Source: Erinaceus europaeus | Lineage: Eukaryota > Chordata > Mammalia > Eulipotyphla > Erinaceidae | Length of the DNA: 64,000 nucleotides | NCBI RefSeq assembly: GCF_950295315.1 | Contig: NC_080164.1 | Span: 113,466,390-113,530,389 of the forward strand | Reading direction: 5' to 3' | Shown: piece by piece, positions 31,641 to 42,165 of the stretch | How the letters are laid out: each line of letters starts with the position of its first letter | How positions within the stretch are numbered: the first letter of the stretch is position 1 | Notes under the pieces: model-generated | The model's database searches: none | The model's input: only the letters and a program-made list of their open reading frames with translations | Told to the model about the DNA's origin: nothing | Translations under genes and position numbers: made by a program

Positions 31641-31939
31641 AGCCATTGGATCCACTGTGGGATCTAGGATCATGTTTCTTAGCTGTGGATCTGAGACAGT
31701 CAATGCCTCCACTGCTAAATTCAGGAATATCACATAGGGGCCAGAAAGTTGACTCTAACATGAACCCCAGAGGCACCATCTTCCTGCTAAGTCTGTGCCA
31801 GCAGAACAAGTATCCCCATTTAGCTCAGGCACACCTGGGATTTGCCCAAGTGTTTCTTCAAAACATTAGGGAAGTGAAATCTGACCTCCTTAACTTCTCG
31901 TAGTGTAGAACTGCACAGTAGTTTAGTCTCTTTTCTGGT

Positions 31940-31942
<3 letters not shown>
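31641..31942. other. Unassigned; 85-codon open frame of doubtful value
   Basis: The plus frame at 31646-31903 (MDPLWDLGSCFLAVDLRQSM...) overlaps an antisense frame of similar length. No domain, signal peptide or family is recognised; I treat it as chance. Confidence 0.4.

Positions 31943-31985
<43 letters not shown>
31941..31985. repeat. (GT)n microsatellite
   Basis: About 22 uninterrupted GT units. Confidence 0.97.
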
Positions 31986-31986
<1 letters not shown>

Positions 31987-32475
31987 TATGCCCAGTGTTT
32001 GTAAGCATAAGCAATATCTTTACCTTATCTTGACCCTATGACTATTTTCAGAGAACCCAACATGGGGCCTGAGTTATTTGGAGCTCTGTGCTTTGCTTGC
32101 ACCAGATGCATGGAGAGAAAGACAATTGAACTTATATGCAGAGGTATGTTGGAAAAGGTAGTCCATGTCTTTTAGCTCTAGTAACCACCCCCACACACAT
32201 ACCCATTAAAATCTCATCAAGAAATAAATAACCCAGATGCCCTCACAGAGACAAGGGTATTTAGTAACAATGAGCTTAATGGAACTGCTTATTTTGTGAC
32301 ACATGTAGAAAACTGCCACTTCCCCTGTGACCATGGTCAAAGAAAAAATTATTTTACTGGAGACTCTTTGGTAGTTCTCAGATGCTTGCAGAATAATCAA
32401 CTCTCTTTTTAACCAGAACACTATATAACAATGATGTTAGAAAGAAGCCACATCTTTCAATTGTCATCTCTCCAC
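31986..32475. other. No gene seen
   Basis: Unassigned sequence, no recognised repeat. Confidence 0.5.
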
Positions 32476-32489
32476 CCACTTCCATTCTT

Positions 32490-32961
32490 TTTTTTAATTT
32501 AATTTTTAGTAGGGATTTACTATTGATTTACAAAGTTATAAGATAACAGGGGTATAATTCCACACCTTTCCCACCACCAGAGTCCTTCCATTGGAAACTA
32601 CAGTGGTTCTCTCAAGGTCACAGATAGGCGCTGACTATTATTTCACTATTTACCTGTCTGTCTATCTATCTATCGTCTACCTATCTATCTAATAATCTAT
32701 CTATCATCTATCTATATCTAAGTCACATTTATTATTTCTGAGTGCCCCCCCACCTTTTTTTTCCCCTCTTCTCTCCACAGGTCCTGATGGAGTAGAGCCC
32801 TTTGGTCATCTTCCTCTTACATTTGCCCCTCTGGGAGTATGGACTAAAATTCATTTTGAGGTGCAGGAGGTGGAAGGTCTGGCTTCTGTTATTGTTTCTG
32901 TGCTAGACATGGGCTTTTGTAGGTCAATCCATACCCCCAGCCTGTTTGTATCTTTCCTGAT
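32490..32961 (-). mobile_element. Old long-3'UTR L1 end with internal (TATC)n
   Basis: TCCACACCTTTCCCACCACCAG and CCTCTGGGAGTATGGACTAAA identify the family. Imperfect duplication CCACT(T/G)CCATTCTT at 32476-32489 and 32962-32975. An expanded TATC/TCTA tract sits at 32655-32720. Confidence 0.88.
32655..32720. repeat. (TATC)n microsatellite, impure
   Basis: CTGTCTATCTATCTATCGTC and CTATCTATCATCTATCTATATC blocks inside the L1 3'UTR. Confidence 0.93.
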
Positions 32962-33036
32962 CCACTGCCATTCTTACTCCTTTCTCAGAACCATGGATGT
33001 CGGAGGTACTTATCATATACATATATATGTAATTTT

Positions 33037-33150
33037 ATTTTGATGAGCACTGCTCAGTTTTGGCTATTGATAACACTGATGCCAAAAATCTACCTGGGAC
33101 TGCTTACATGCAAGTCCTGAGCATCCCAGCCCTGCTATTAATATTTGCTG
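33037..33150 (-). mobile_element. Old ErC-like SINE
   Basis: GAGCACTGCTCAGTTTTGGC and CTACCTGGGACTGCTTACATG align loosely with antisense ErC. Diverged, no clear ends. Confidence 0.55.
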
Positions 33151-33161
33151 GTCATTTTATT

Positions 33162-33380
33162 TATTTTAAAGATTTAAAATTTTTTGTATTAATTTACTTA
33201 TTAGTTGTTGACAGAGAAATTAGGAGGAAAGGAGGAGATAGAAAGGAAGAAAGACAGAGAGACACCTGCAGCACTGCTTCACTGCTCAGAAAGATTTCCC
33301 TCTGCAGATAGGGATAGGAGGCTTGAGCCCAAACCCTTGTGCACTGTAACATGTACACCCAACCAGGTGCAAAGCCCCTA
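33162..33380 (-). mobile_element. ErB SINE
   Basis: GTTGTTGACAGAGAAATTAGG, CACCTGCAGCACTGCTTCACTG, CTTGTGCACTGTAACATGTAC. The head is decayed. Confidence 0.85.
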
Positions 33381-33440
33381 CCATTTCTTACCTGAATAAT
33401 CATGCATACTTAAATGAGTGCCAAACAGATCACATCTTGT

Positions 33441-33669
33441 TTATTAATATTTTTATTTATTTCTTTTTTGTTGCCCTTGTTGTTTTATCGTTGTTGTAGT
33501 TATTCTTGTTGTTATTGATGTCATTGTGAGAGGAGGGAAAGACAGAGAGGGGGAGAGAAAGATAGACACCTGCAGATCTGCTTCACCGCCTGTGAAGTGA
33601 CTCCCCTGCAGGTGGGGAGCTGGGGGTTCAAACTGGGATCCTTGTGCTTTGCATCACATGCACTTAACA
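33441..33669 (-). mobile_element. ErA SINE, head truncated
   Basis: TTGTTGCCCTTGTTGTTTTATCG, CTGCAGATCTGCTTCACCGCC, CTTTGCATCACATGCACTTAAC, then lost. The middle also lacks the GGATAGGACAGAGAGAAATGG block. Confidence 0.9.
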
Positions 33670-33930
33670 TTTATTTTTTTAATGGTGGTGGAACATTGGG
33701 AAGCATAGTAGGTATTTTCTGGTTTGGGAACAAGAATTTTTCATTTAGCAGTTGAGACTTTACTTCCTGGAATGCTTATGAAAATGATCTGTGAATATTA
33801 TAGACAATCTGCACACATACTCACACACACACACACAACACCTCCCCACTCACTGGCAAATTCAGTTTATGTTATTGTTATCGTTTGGACTTTTCACTCC
33901 ATTGTTGCTGAGGACTTATTCTGATGCAGT

Positions 33931-34058
33931 CTCCGCCCCCAGGTTTTTCTATGCCCCGCTAAATCCTAGAGTGCCCCCTTTCAACCAATCCTGGCTCCGC
34001 CCCCAGGTTTTCCTATGCCTTGCTAAATCCTAGAGTGCCCCCTTTCAACCAATCCTGG
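33931..34058 (+). promoter_or_regulatory. LTR U3 enhancer: 64-bp direct repeat, two copies
   Basis: Units at 33931-33994 and 33995-34058 differ at only a few positions. Each ends TTTCAACCAATCCTGG. Duplicated U3 enhancers with GC and CCAAT boxes are common in active LTRs; binding here is inferred. Confidence 0.85.
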
Positions 34059-34163
34059 CCCTACACGTCACCCCTGGTTGTCGCCCAATAAAAAGCCCCC
34101 TCACCCCTCCCCTCGCTCTCTCTGGAGAGCTCTCCCTCTCTGAGGTCTCGCTCCCTGCTCCCC

Positions 34164-34164
<1 letters not shown>

Positions 34165-34204
<40 letters not shown>
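34165..34204. repeat. C40 homopolymer in the LTR
   Basis: Forty uninterrupted cytosines in the presumed R region. Such length is rare and could be partly an assembly artefact. Confidence 0.95.
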
Positions 34205-34205
<1 letters not shown>

Positions 34206-34558
34206 TGGTCGGCCATTGCTGGCTGGCTCCACGTGGTCTGAACCAAACCTCCCCCCCATCCTATAATAAAGATCTGTGTACCCCTTTGCTCTGGACGTCC
34301 GCTCTCTTCTCCGCGGTGCAGCCTGACACCAGACCACCTCAACAACACTCCATGGAAAATGTTTTTTTTTTTTTTTACATGCATAACATTCCCCAGATTC
34401 CCATTTAGCAATACAACCCCCACTATTTCATTCATCATTTTTCATGGACCTGTATTCTCCCCACCCACCCACCCACCCACCCCAGAGTCTTTTACTTTGG
34501 TGTAATACTCCAATTCCATTTCAGGTTCGACTTGTGTTTTCTTTTCTAATCTTGTTTT

Positions 34559-37500
34559 TCAACTTCGGCCTGAGAGTGAGATCATCCCATATTCATCCTT
34601 CTGTTTCTGACTTATTTCACTCAACATGATTTTTTCAAGGTCCATTCAAGATCGGCTGAAAACAGTGAAGTCACCATTTTTTACAGCTGAGTAGTATTCC
34701 ATTGTGTATATATACCACAACTTGCTCAGCCACTCATCTGCTGTTGGACACCTGGGTTGCTTCCAGGTTTTGGCTATTACAAATTGTGCTGCCAAGAACA
34801 TATGTGTACACAGATCTTTTTGGATGGATGTGTTGGGTTCCTTAGGATATATCCCCAGGAGGGGAATTGCAGGGTCATAGGGTAGGTCCATTTCTAGCCT
34901 TCTGAGAGTTCTCCAGACTGTTCTCCACAGAGGTTGGACCAATTGACATTCCCACCAGCAGTGCAGGAGGGTTCCTTTGACCCCACATCCTCTCCAGCAT
35001 TTGCTGCTGTTACCTTTTCTGATGTGTGACATTCTCACAGGAGTGAAGTGATATCTCATTGTTGTCTTGATTTGCATTTCTCTGACAATCAGAGACTTGG
35101 AGCATTTTTTCATGTGTTTCTCAACCTTTTGGATCTCTTCTGTGGTGAATATTCTGTCCATGTCCTCCCCCCATTTTTGGATGGGGTTATTTGTTGTCTT
35201 GTTGTTGAGTCTGGTAAGCTCTTTATATATGTTGGTTATTAAACTCTTATCTGATGTATGGCATGTAAAGATCTTCTCCCATTCTGTGAGGGGTCTCTTG
35301 ATTTGGGTAGTGGTTTCTTTTGCTGTGAAGAAGCTTTTTAATTTGATGTAGTCCTATAGGTTTATACTTGCCTTAGTCTTCCTTGTAATTGGATTCGTTT
35401 CATTGAAAATGTCTTTAAAATTTATGCGGAAAAAAGTTCTTCCAATATTTTCCTCTAAGTATCTGATAGTTTCTGGTCTAACATCCAAGTCCTTGATCCA
35501 CTTGGAATTTACTTTTGTATTTGGTGAAATACAGTGATTCAGCTTCATTCTTCTGCATGTTTCAACCCATTGTTTCCAACACCATTTGTTGAAGAGACTC
35601 TGCTTTCCCCATGTAATAGTCTGAGCCCCTTTGTCAAAGATTAGATGTCCATAGGTGTGGGGCCTCATTTCTGGGCTCTCAATTCTATTCCACTGGTCAG
35701 TGTGTCTGTTCATGTTCCAGTACCAAGCAGTTTTGATGACAATGGCCCTATAATACAGTTTGAGATCTGGGAGTGTGATGCCTCCGGTTCTGTTCTTTTT
35801 TCTCAAGATTGTTTTGGCAATTCTAGGTCTTTTCTGGTTCCAGATAAACATTTGTAGCATTTGTTCTATTCTCCTAAAAAATGTGCTTGGGATCTTGATG
35901 GGGATAGCATTAAATTTGTAGATGGCTCTGGGTAGTATATTCATTTTGATGATGTTAATTCTTCCAACCCATGAGCATGGAATATCTTTCCACTTCTTTG
36001 TGTCTTTTTCAATTTCTTTGAGTAGTGACTCATAATTTTCAGTATACAAGTCTTTCACTTCTTTGGTTAGGTTTATTCCTAGATATTTTATTGTTTTTGT
36101 TGCTATAGAAAAAGGAACTGATTTCTGGATTTCAATTTCTTCTAACTTAGTGTTTGCATAGAGGAATGCCACTGACTTTTGAATGTTAATTTTATAGCCT
36201 GACACATTACTGTATTGCCTGATGATTTCCAAAAGCTTCTTGCTAGATTCCTTAGGTTTTTCCATGTATACTATCATGTCATCTGCAAATAAGGAGAGTT
36301 TTACTTCTTCTCTTCCAATCTGTATTCCTTTAATTCCTTGCTCCTGCCTGATTGCTATGGAAGAACTTCCAACACTATGTTGAATAGTAATGGTGATAGT
36401 GGGCAGCCCTGTCTAGTACCTGATCTGAGGGGAAATGCTTCCAGTTTTTCACCATTGAGTATGATGTTGGCTGTAGGTTTGCTATATATAGACTCCACTA
36501 TCTTCAGGAATTTTCCATCTATTCCTATTTTTTGTAGTGTTTTGATCATAAAGGGATGTTGTATTTTGTCAAAGGCTTTCTCTGCATCTATTGATATGAC
36601 CATGTGGTTTTTGGTCTTGCTTTTGTTGATGTGGTGGATCACATTGATTGATTTACGTATATTAAACCAACCTTGCATGCCTGGGATAAACCCCACTTGG
36701 TCATGATGAACAATCTTTTTGATATACTGCTGTATCCGGTTGGCTAGAATTTTGTTCAATATTTTCGCATCTATGTTCATCAGAGATATTGGTCTGTAGT
36801 TTTCTTTTTTGGTTGTGTCCCTGTCTGCTTTTGGTATCAGGGTGATGTTGGCTTCATAGAAGCTGGCAGGGAGTATTCCAGTGTCTTCAATCTTCTGGAA
36901 GACTTTTAAAAGTAGAGGTATTAGTTCTTCTTTGAAAGTTTTGTAGAATTCATTTGTAAAACCATCTGGTCCAGGACTTTTATTTTTGGGAAGATTTTTG
37001 ATAACTGTTTCAATTTCATTAGCTGTGATGGGCCTGTTCATGTTATCCACTTCCTCTTTACTTAGTTTTGGAAGTTGGTAGGTATCTAGGAAATCATTCA
37101 TTTCTTCCAGGTTCTCTAGCTTGGTGGCATATAGTTGTTCATAGAAGCCTCGCATGATATGTTGAATTTCTGCAGTGTCTGTTGTGATATCTCCTCTTTC
37201 ATTTACTATCCGATTTATTTGGGTCTTCTCCCTTTTTTGTTTTGTGAGTCTGGCTAAAGGTTTGTCGATTTTGTTTACTCTTTCGAAGAACCAACATTTA
37301 CTTTCATTGATCTTTTGTATGGTTTTCCTATTCTCAATGTTATTTATTTCTGCCCTAACTTTAGTAATTTCTGTCCTTCTGGTTGCTTTAGGGTTCCTTT
37401 GTTGTTCTTCTTCTAGGTCTTTAAGATGTGCAATCAGGCTGTTTATTTGTGCCTTTTCTTATTTCCTAATGTGTGCTTGTATAGCTATGAACTTCCCTCT

Positions 37501-38382
37501 TAGGACTGCTTTAGCTGTGTCCCAAATATTTTGATAGCTTGTGTCTTCATTTTCATTGAACTCTCGAAACATTTTGATTTCTTCCTTGATTTCCTCTTTG
37601 ACCCAGAAGTTGTTAAGAAGTGTACTGTTGAGCTTCCACATTTTGGCACTGTTACTAATCTTTTGTTGATTGTTAAGTGTTAGTTTAATTCCACTGTGGT
37701 CTGAGAAGATGCTTGGGATGATTTCAGTGCTCTTGAATAGGCTGATGCTGTCTTTGTGGCCTAACATATGGTCTATCCTTGAGAATGATCCATGTGGATT
37801 TGAGTAAAATGTGTATTCCAGTTTCTTGGGATGAATGACTCTGAAAATGTCCAATAGTTCTAGTTTATCTATCTCTTCATTTAGCTCCCTTATGTCTTTA
37901 CTGATTTTCTTCCTGGATGATCTGTCAAGTTGAGAGAGTGGGGTGTTGAAGTCCCCTACTATGATTGTGTTACTGTTAATATATTGCTGTAGCTCTTTCA
38001 GTAGAAGTTTGATGTATTTAGATGGCTTCTCATTGGGTGCATAGATATTAATAATTGTTAAGTCCTCTTGATTGACTGATCCTCTGAGCATTAAGTAGTG
38101 TCCATTCCTATCTTTTTTAATCTTATGTATTTTAAAGTCTATCATGTCAGATATGAGAATAGCTGTTCCTGCCCTTTTTTGTGGGCCATTGGCTTGTATG
38201 ATAGTTTTCCATCCTTTCACTTTAAGTCTGTGTTTGTCTTGTTGCGTTAGGTGAGTTTCCTGTAGACAACATATTGTTGGGTTGTGTTTTCTGATCCATC
38301 TTCCTACTCTGTGTCTTTTAATAGGTGAATTCAGGCCATTCACATTTATTGATATCGAAGATTGAAGATATTTTAACGCCAT
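34559..38382 (-). pseudogene. L1-B ORF2, endonuclease/reverse transcriptase, disabled
   Basis: Would encode about 1,275 residues. The endonuclease domain is whole to the eye: NVNGLNS near residue 13, QETH (41-44), GDFNTPL (143-149), SDHSG (227-231). [38 protein letters not shown], then FADDMIVY across the frame break. Changes: TAA at 37459-37461 after residue 307; loss of one base at about 36360 just after the RQGCPLSP block; TAG at 35354-35356, shared with L1-D; TGA (Trp codon) at 34646-34648, 29 codons before the normal end. Only the endonuclease part could be translated from the first start. Confidence 0.95.
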
Positions 38383-38438
38383 TCTTGTAGAGTTTTAGAG
38401 TGTTTTGATATATGTTCTATTTGTGGTGGTCTGGTTGT

Positions 38439-39413
38439 TTATAGGAAACCTTTCAGAACTTCTTTCAAGGCAGGCTTGGTGATGGTTGCTTCCTTCAACT
38501 GTTGCTTGTCTGAGAAGGTTTTGATGCTTCCATCTAGTCTGAATGACAATCTAGCAGGATATAGTATTCTTGACTGAAAGCCTTTCTCATTGAGCACTCG
38601 ATAGATATCTTGCCATTCTCTTCTGGCCTGTAGTGTTTGTATGGAGAAGTCTGCTGCTAATCTTATGGGTTTTCCTTTGTAGGTGACTCTTTGTTTTTCT
38701 CTTGCAGCCTTGAGGATCCTTTCTTTATCCTTATTCTTTTCCAATCTAAGTATGACATGTCTTGGTGTCTTTAGGTCTGGGTTAATTCTGTTTGGGACCC
38801 TCTGGGCTTCTTGAATCTTTATGTCTTTGGTGTTGTCTAGACTAGAGAAATTTTCAGCTATTATGGCCTGGAGAACGCTTTCTTCCTCCCCTTCTCTTTC
38901 TTCCTCTGGTAAGCCAATAATGCGTATATTGTTTCTTTTGAAGTCATCCCATAGGACTCTGTTGTTGTTTTCAGCATCTCTTAATCTCTTTTTGAGGTCT
39001 CTTACTTCTTCTTTAGTTGTCTCTAATTCATCCTCAATCTTGCTAATTCTGTCTTCAGCCTCATTGATTCTATTCTCTCTGCCCTCTACTGCTTTCTGGA
39101 GTTCATCTATTTTGTTGCCCTGCTGTGATACTGTTTTAGCTTGTTCAACTAGTTGCCTTCTTAGCTCTGCAATTTCAGCTTTCAGCTCTCTAATAACCAT
39201 GAGATTATTAGAATTTTCTTCCATATTCTCATTTGTTGTTCCTGCAGTTCTGATTACAATTTTTTCAAATTCTTTACTCACTCCTGCTATTATTTCCTTA
39301 GCTAATGTTTGGATGTTGAACTCCTTGTTTTGTGATTCGCCCTCTGGAGGACTTTTAGCTGGACTCTTGTCCTGGTTCGAGTCTCCATTATTTTTTCTTG
39401 TTGTTTTAACCAT
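38439..39413 (-). CDS. L1-B ORF1 RNA-binding protein, intact
   Basis: 324 codons from ATG (39413) to TAA, close to the usual mammalian ORF1p length of about 340. ORF1p forms trimers that coat L1 RNA in cytoplasmic particles and act as nucleic-acid chaperone. Visible parts: charged N-terminus (1-65), long heptad-rich coiled coil (about 70-153, with VIRELKAEIAELRRQL), RRM domain (about 154-255, with NNIRIIGLPE and RHVILRLEKNKDKERILKA) and C-terminal domain (262-324, with REWQDIYRVLNEKGFQSRILYPARLSF). No stop or frameshift, unlike ORF2 of the same copy. Host silencing may prevent expression; this is a transposon protein, not a host gene. Confidence 0.92.
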   Translation of the reverse strand: MVKTTRKNNGDSNQDKSPAKSPPEGESQNKEFNIQTLAKEIIAGVSKEFEKIVIRTAGTTNENMEENSNNLMVIRELKAEIAELRRQLVEQAKTVSQQGNKIDELQKAVEGRENRINEAEDRISKIEDELETTKEEVRDLKKRLRDAENNNRVLWDDFKRNNIRIIGLPEEEREGEEESVLQAIIAENFSSLDNTKDIKIQEAQRVPNRINPDLKTPRHVILRLEKNKDKERILKAAREKQRVTYKGKPIRLAADFSIQTLQARREWQDIYRVLNEKGFQSRILYPARLSFRLDGSIKTFSDKQQLKEATITKPALKEVLKGFL

Positions 39414-40031
39414 TTTATATAAGTTAACAGTTTTTTCAATCCCTGAGTTGGAGTTCAGTGGTGTAAAAGCCTTTTTTTTTTTCCCCCTGTAGGCTATGGT
39501 AGCCTGAGGGCTTTTAAACTATCAATAGGCTTCTTGGCTTAATCAATGACTCCTGACCAAGAGATAAAGCAGGGTGTGGCAGAGATAATCCAGTGGTTAT
39601 GCAAAGAGACTTTCACAGCCCTTCAGCTATGCCACTGAGGTATAGGTCTTCTCCTGAGTTTCCCCGTTAGATCTCTGTGCCCTACCTGTTGCTGCTCCAG
39701 ATTCTGAGGGTAGTAGCAATGGAGACTCAGAGTTGTACTTGGTGAGTCTCTGGGGAGTCCTTTCCTCCCTTCAGCTGTCCCCTTGTTGGTGGAGCAGACT
39801 GGAGGTGGTGTCTCCACTGACAAACTGTCGAACTGTTAGCAGTCACTTAATCTCTCCTTAGGCCCCTCTCTCCTCTCTGTCACCAGCCACGCGTGTTTGT
39901 ACTCATGGGTGATTTACTGGGTTTCTGTGGTCATTCTAGTCCTGTCTTGTTTCGGTCCGGGTGGTCTCCTTTGGTATTCCTAGTTGATCCGGGAGAGGAG
40001 AGGAGAGGAGAGAAAAAAAAAAAAAAAAAAC
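39414..40031 (-). promoter_or_regulatory. L1-B 5'UTR
   Basis: 618 nt upstream of ORF1. The part 39414-39840 aligns with L1-A, including an ErC-like GATAATCCAGTGGTTATGCAAAGAGAC (39578-39604). The outer 190 bp has no counterpart in L1-A and ends in GGAGAGGAGAGGAGAGGAGAG then A18 (plus strand). Promoter activity is inferred from family knowledge. Confidence 0.8.
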
Positions 40032-40040
40032 GGAAAATGT

Positions 40041-40544
40041 ATTTTTGTGCACAGAGAAAGAACTTTTGTAGTATCCTTAGGTGAGCACGCTTTCTTTTCT
40101 GTGCTTAGCATCACTTCTCATGCATTCCAGATGTCCTAATTCAGCCTAGAAGGGTAATTCTCTCAGCATTTCTTAACCCTTCTGAACCCTGATCAATATT
40201 GTCCTTTTCGACCTTGACAAAGAGCAATGGGCAAAGTGAAAGTTTCCTTTGTAGATAAACTACAAATTTTTCTCCCCAGTAAGCTTGCAGTGACTGATTC
40301 AGACTAGTATGTCATGTTAGGGATTTCCGAGTTGCATTATCATTACAAAATTAAAACATTTTTTTTCCCCTGTTTGTTTTGTTTTGGTGTTGTAGGACTT
40401 TTAGACAGAAGCAAGAACAAAGAGTTCCAGACTATCTGTTTTCACCATGCTGTTTTATTTGTATGCCTGAAGGAATGCAGTAATTCTCTAGGTAAAAGAC
40501 CAGGAATTATTTCCTAATTTAAGCCATTCCCAAATTATTTTTTG
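40041..40544. other. No gene seen
   Basis: Unassigned sequence right of L1-B. A plus frame of 67 codons (40314-40517) has no recognised similarity. Confidence 0.5.
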
Positions 40545-40930
40545 TACTTACTGGATGCCCTTTCCAGCACTGTGTTAGTTGCTGAAAAAGAAACAGAGAA
40601 TAAAAGATACAGAAGCCCCACCTGCAGAGACCTTACATTCTAGTAAGGAACCGTAATATGGAAAGGGCACATGTACACAATAAATATAATACCGGGCTGT
40701 GATCATTGGAATGAAGAACAACGAGCAGGTCAATGTAGATATAATGAGGGCTGCATTTAGGCAGATAATGCTGTGTGGGCAGAGTGTTACAAGCATGAGG
40801 ACAGTAAGTACCTACCAACAAAACCAGCAGGAAGGAGAGTGGCCATGGGTCATGTGACAGGAGGACTTTAAGGAACCTGGGCATTATTTTGATTTGAAGA
40901 AAAATCGAAGGGGCACTAAGTAAAGAAAAC
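40545..40930 (+). mobile_element. Possible ancient mammalian repeat
   Basis: TTCCAGCACTGTGTTAGTTGCTG, GACCTTACATTCTAGTAAGG and TGTGACAGGAGGACTTTAAGG follow the order of a widespread ancient mammalian repeat whose exact name I cannot fix. Strongly diverged. Confidence 0.4.
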
Positions 40931-41237
40931 CAGTGTGATCTAATTTTTTTATTGGCCTTCTACAGAACTTCACTACTCTGAGATGACTTTTTTCCCCCAG
41001 TTTCTTTTTTTTTTTTTAATTCTTTTGTTTTTATTGATCAACTATGATCAACAAGTCCACACAATTCCCACCACCAGAACTTCATATCCTATCCCCTCCC
41101 TTGATAGCTTTCCTATTCTTTATCCCTCTGGAAGCATGGACCCATGATCATTAGGGGGTGCAGAAGGTGGAAGGTCTGGCTTCTGTAATTGCTCCTCTAC
41201 TGAACATGGGCATTGGCAGGTTGATCCATACTCTCAG

Positions 41238-41515
41238 CCTTCTTTTTTTATATATTTATTTATTTTCCCTGTTGTTGCCCTTATTATTATTTTTTTATTA
41301 CTGATGTTGTTATTAATGTCGTTGATGTTGGATAGGATGGAGAGAGGAGGGGAAGACAGAGAGGGTGAGAAAAAGATAGACACCTGCAGACCTGCTTCAC
41401 CTCCTGTGAAGTGATTCCCCTGCAGGTGGGGAGCTGAGCTCGAACCAGACCCTTAATGCAGGTCCTTGTGCTTTGCGCCACGTGTGCTTAACCAGCTGCG
41501 ATACTGCCCAACCCC
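41238..41515 (-). mobile_element. ErA SINE
   Basis: TATTTATTTATTTTCCCTGTTG, GTTGGATAGGATGGAGAGAGG, CTTGTGCTTTGCGCCACGTG, GATACTGCCCAACCCCCC. It sits head to tail with an ErC. Confidence 0.93.
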
Positions 41516-41642
41516 CCCTTTTTTTTTTAACCAGAATACTGATCATCTCTTATTTATGGTGGTGCAGGGGATTGAACCTGGGACTTTGAAGCCTCAGGCA
41601 AGAGAGTATATTTGCATAACCATTATGCTATCTACCCTGCCC
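41516..41642 (-). mobile_element. ErC SINE
   Basis: T9, AACCAGAATACTGATCATCTC, GCAGGGGATTGAACCTGGGAC, ATAACCATTATGCTATCTACCC. Confidence 0.92.
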
Positions 41643-41969
41643 TCTCCCAGCCTGTTTCTATCTTCCTTAGTGAGGTAGGACTTTGGAAAGACAGGGTTCC
41701 AGGACACATTGGTGAGGTCATCTGACCAGTGAAGTCATGTTGGCGTCATGGTAGCATCTGCAGCTACGTGGCTAAAAAGTATTAAGATCTAAAGCAGTAC
41801 AAATTGTCTAATAATCAGGAACTTAAAGCTAAGAATAGAGCAGATGAGATTTTGGGTCTCCATTTTGGGAAAAGTTAGGAAGAATATAAGAATATAACAG
41901 ATGAGAATTGGGGTTTTCATGTTGAAAGGACATGGGAAATCTATTTTAGGTATATTCCTAGGGGCCCAT

Positions 41970-42000
41970 GACTTTACTAATGGAATACTACTCAGCTATT
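41970..42000 (+). mobile_element. L1 scrap
   Basis: TAATGGAATACTACTCAGCTATT is the conserved ORF2 C-terminal block (WNTTQLL-type). Only about 30 bp. Confidence 0.55.
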
Positions 42001-42007
42001 GAAATGA

Positions 42008-42130
42008 TTTCAGACAGAGACAGAGAGACACACTACGAGATTGATGCTTATTTCAGTGTGGTGGGATCTGGGTTCTAACTTGGGTTTCTTGCATGGCAAA
42101 GCAGAGCACTATCCAAGTAAAGTATTTTCT
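42008..42130 (-). mobile_element. ErE SINE
   Basis: CAGACAGAGACAGAGAGACAC, GTGTGGTGGGATCTGGGTTC, GCATGGCAAAGCAGAGCACTATC. Antisense, diverged. Confidence 0.7.
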
Positions 42131-42165
42131 TGTCCTTAATTTTTTATTTTAAAGATGTTGTTATG

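Larger units (their letters stand above)
33902..34345 (+). mobile_element. Solo LTR of an endogenous retrovirus
   Basis: A 444-bp LTR with ends TTGTTGCTGAGG...CCTCAACAA. The flanks carry the repeat CACTCCA(T) (33895-33901 and 34346-34352). U3 holds two perfect-length 64-bp repeats (33931-33994 and 33995-34058), each with a CCGCCCCC box and AACCAATCC (CCAAT box). A TATA-like AATAAAAAGCC is at 34087-34096, then R with a C40 run, AATAAA at 34265-34270 and a short U5. Plus orientation. No viral gene is present: recombination between two LTRs would explain this. The layout resembles gammaretrovirus-like LTRs, but the family is not named. Confidence 0.88.
34363..40031 (-). mobile_element. L1-B: full-length L1 of 5.67 kb
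   Basis: Minus-strand L1 bounded by GGAAAATGT (34354-34362 and 40032-40040). From its 5' end: 5'UTR (40031-39414), intact ORF1 (39413-38439), 56-nt spacer, ORF2 (38382-34559) with four disabling changes, short 3'UTR and A-tail (T-run at 34362-34376). It landed directly beside the solo LTR's right flank. The youngest-looking and most complete element here; it cannot make full ORF2 protein. Confidence 0.95.
41010..41965 (-). mobile_element. Long-3'UTR L1 end split by two SINEs
   Basis: Terminal part 41010-41237 (CACACAATTCCCACCACCAG, CTGGCTTCTGTAATTGCTCC) and inner part 41646-41965 (GTTCCAGGACACATTGGTGAGG). The copies of CTC(T/C)CAGCCT at the break mark the SINE target. The inner part resembles the older variant at 19132-20324 (AGATGAGATTTTGGGT, TCCTAGGGGCCCATG). 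Confidence 0.88.

Noticed and set aside
31646..31903. 85-codon frame as a small gene
   Set aside because: Overlapped by an antisense frame of similar length, no motif, no start context and no neighbouring signals.
34061..34438. Frames with a poly-Gly run near the LTR
   Set aside because: The glycines come from the C40 run read in antisense, inside an LTR. Not a gene.
38439..39413. ORF1 as a host coiled-coil gene
   Set aside because: It sits upstream of ORF2 in an element with A-tail and target duplication and matches the L1 ORF1 domain order.
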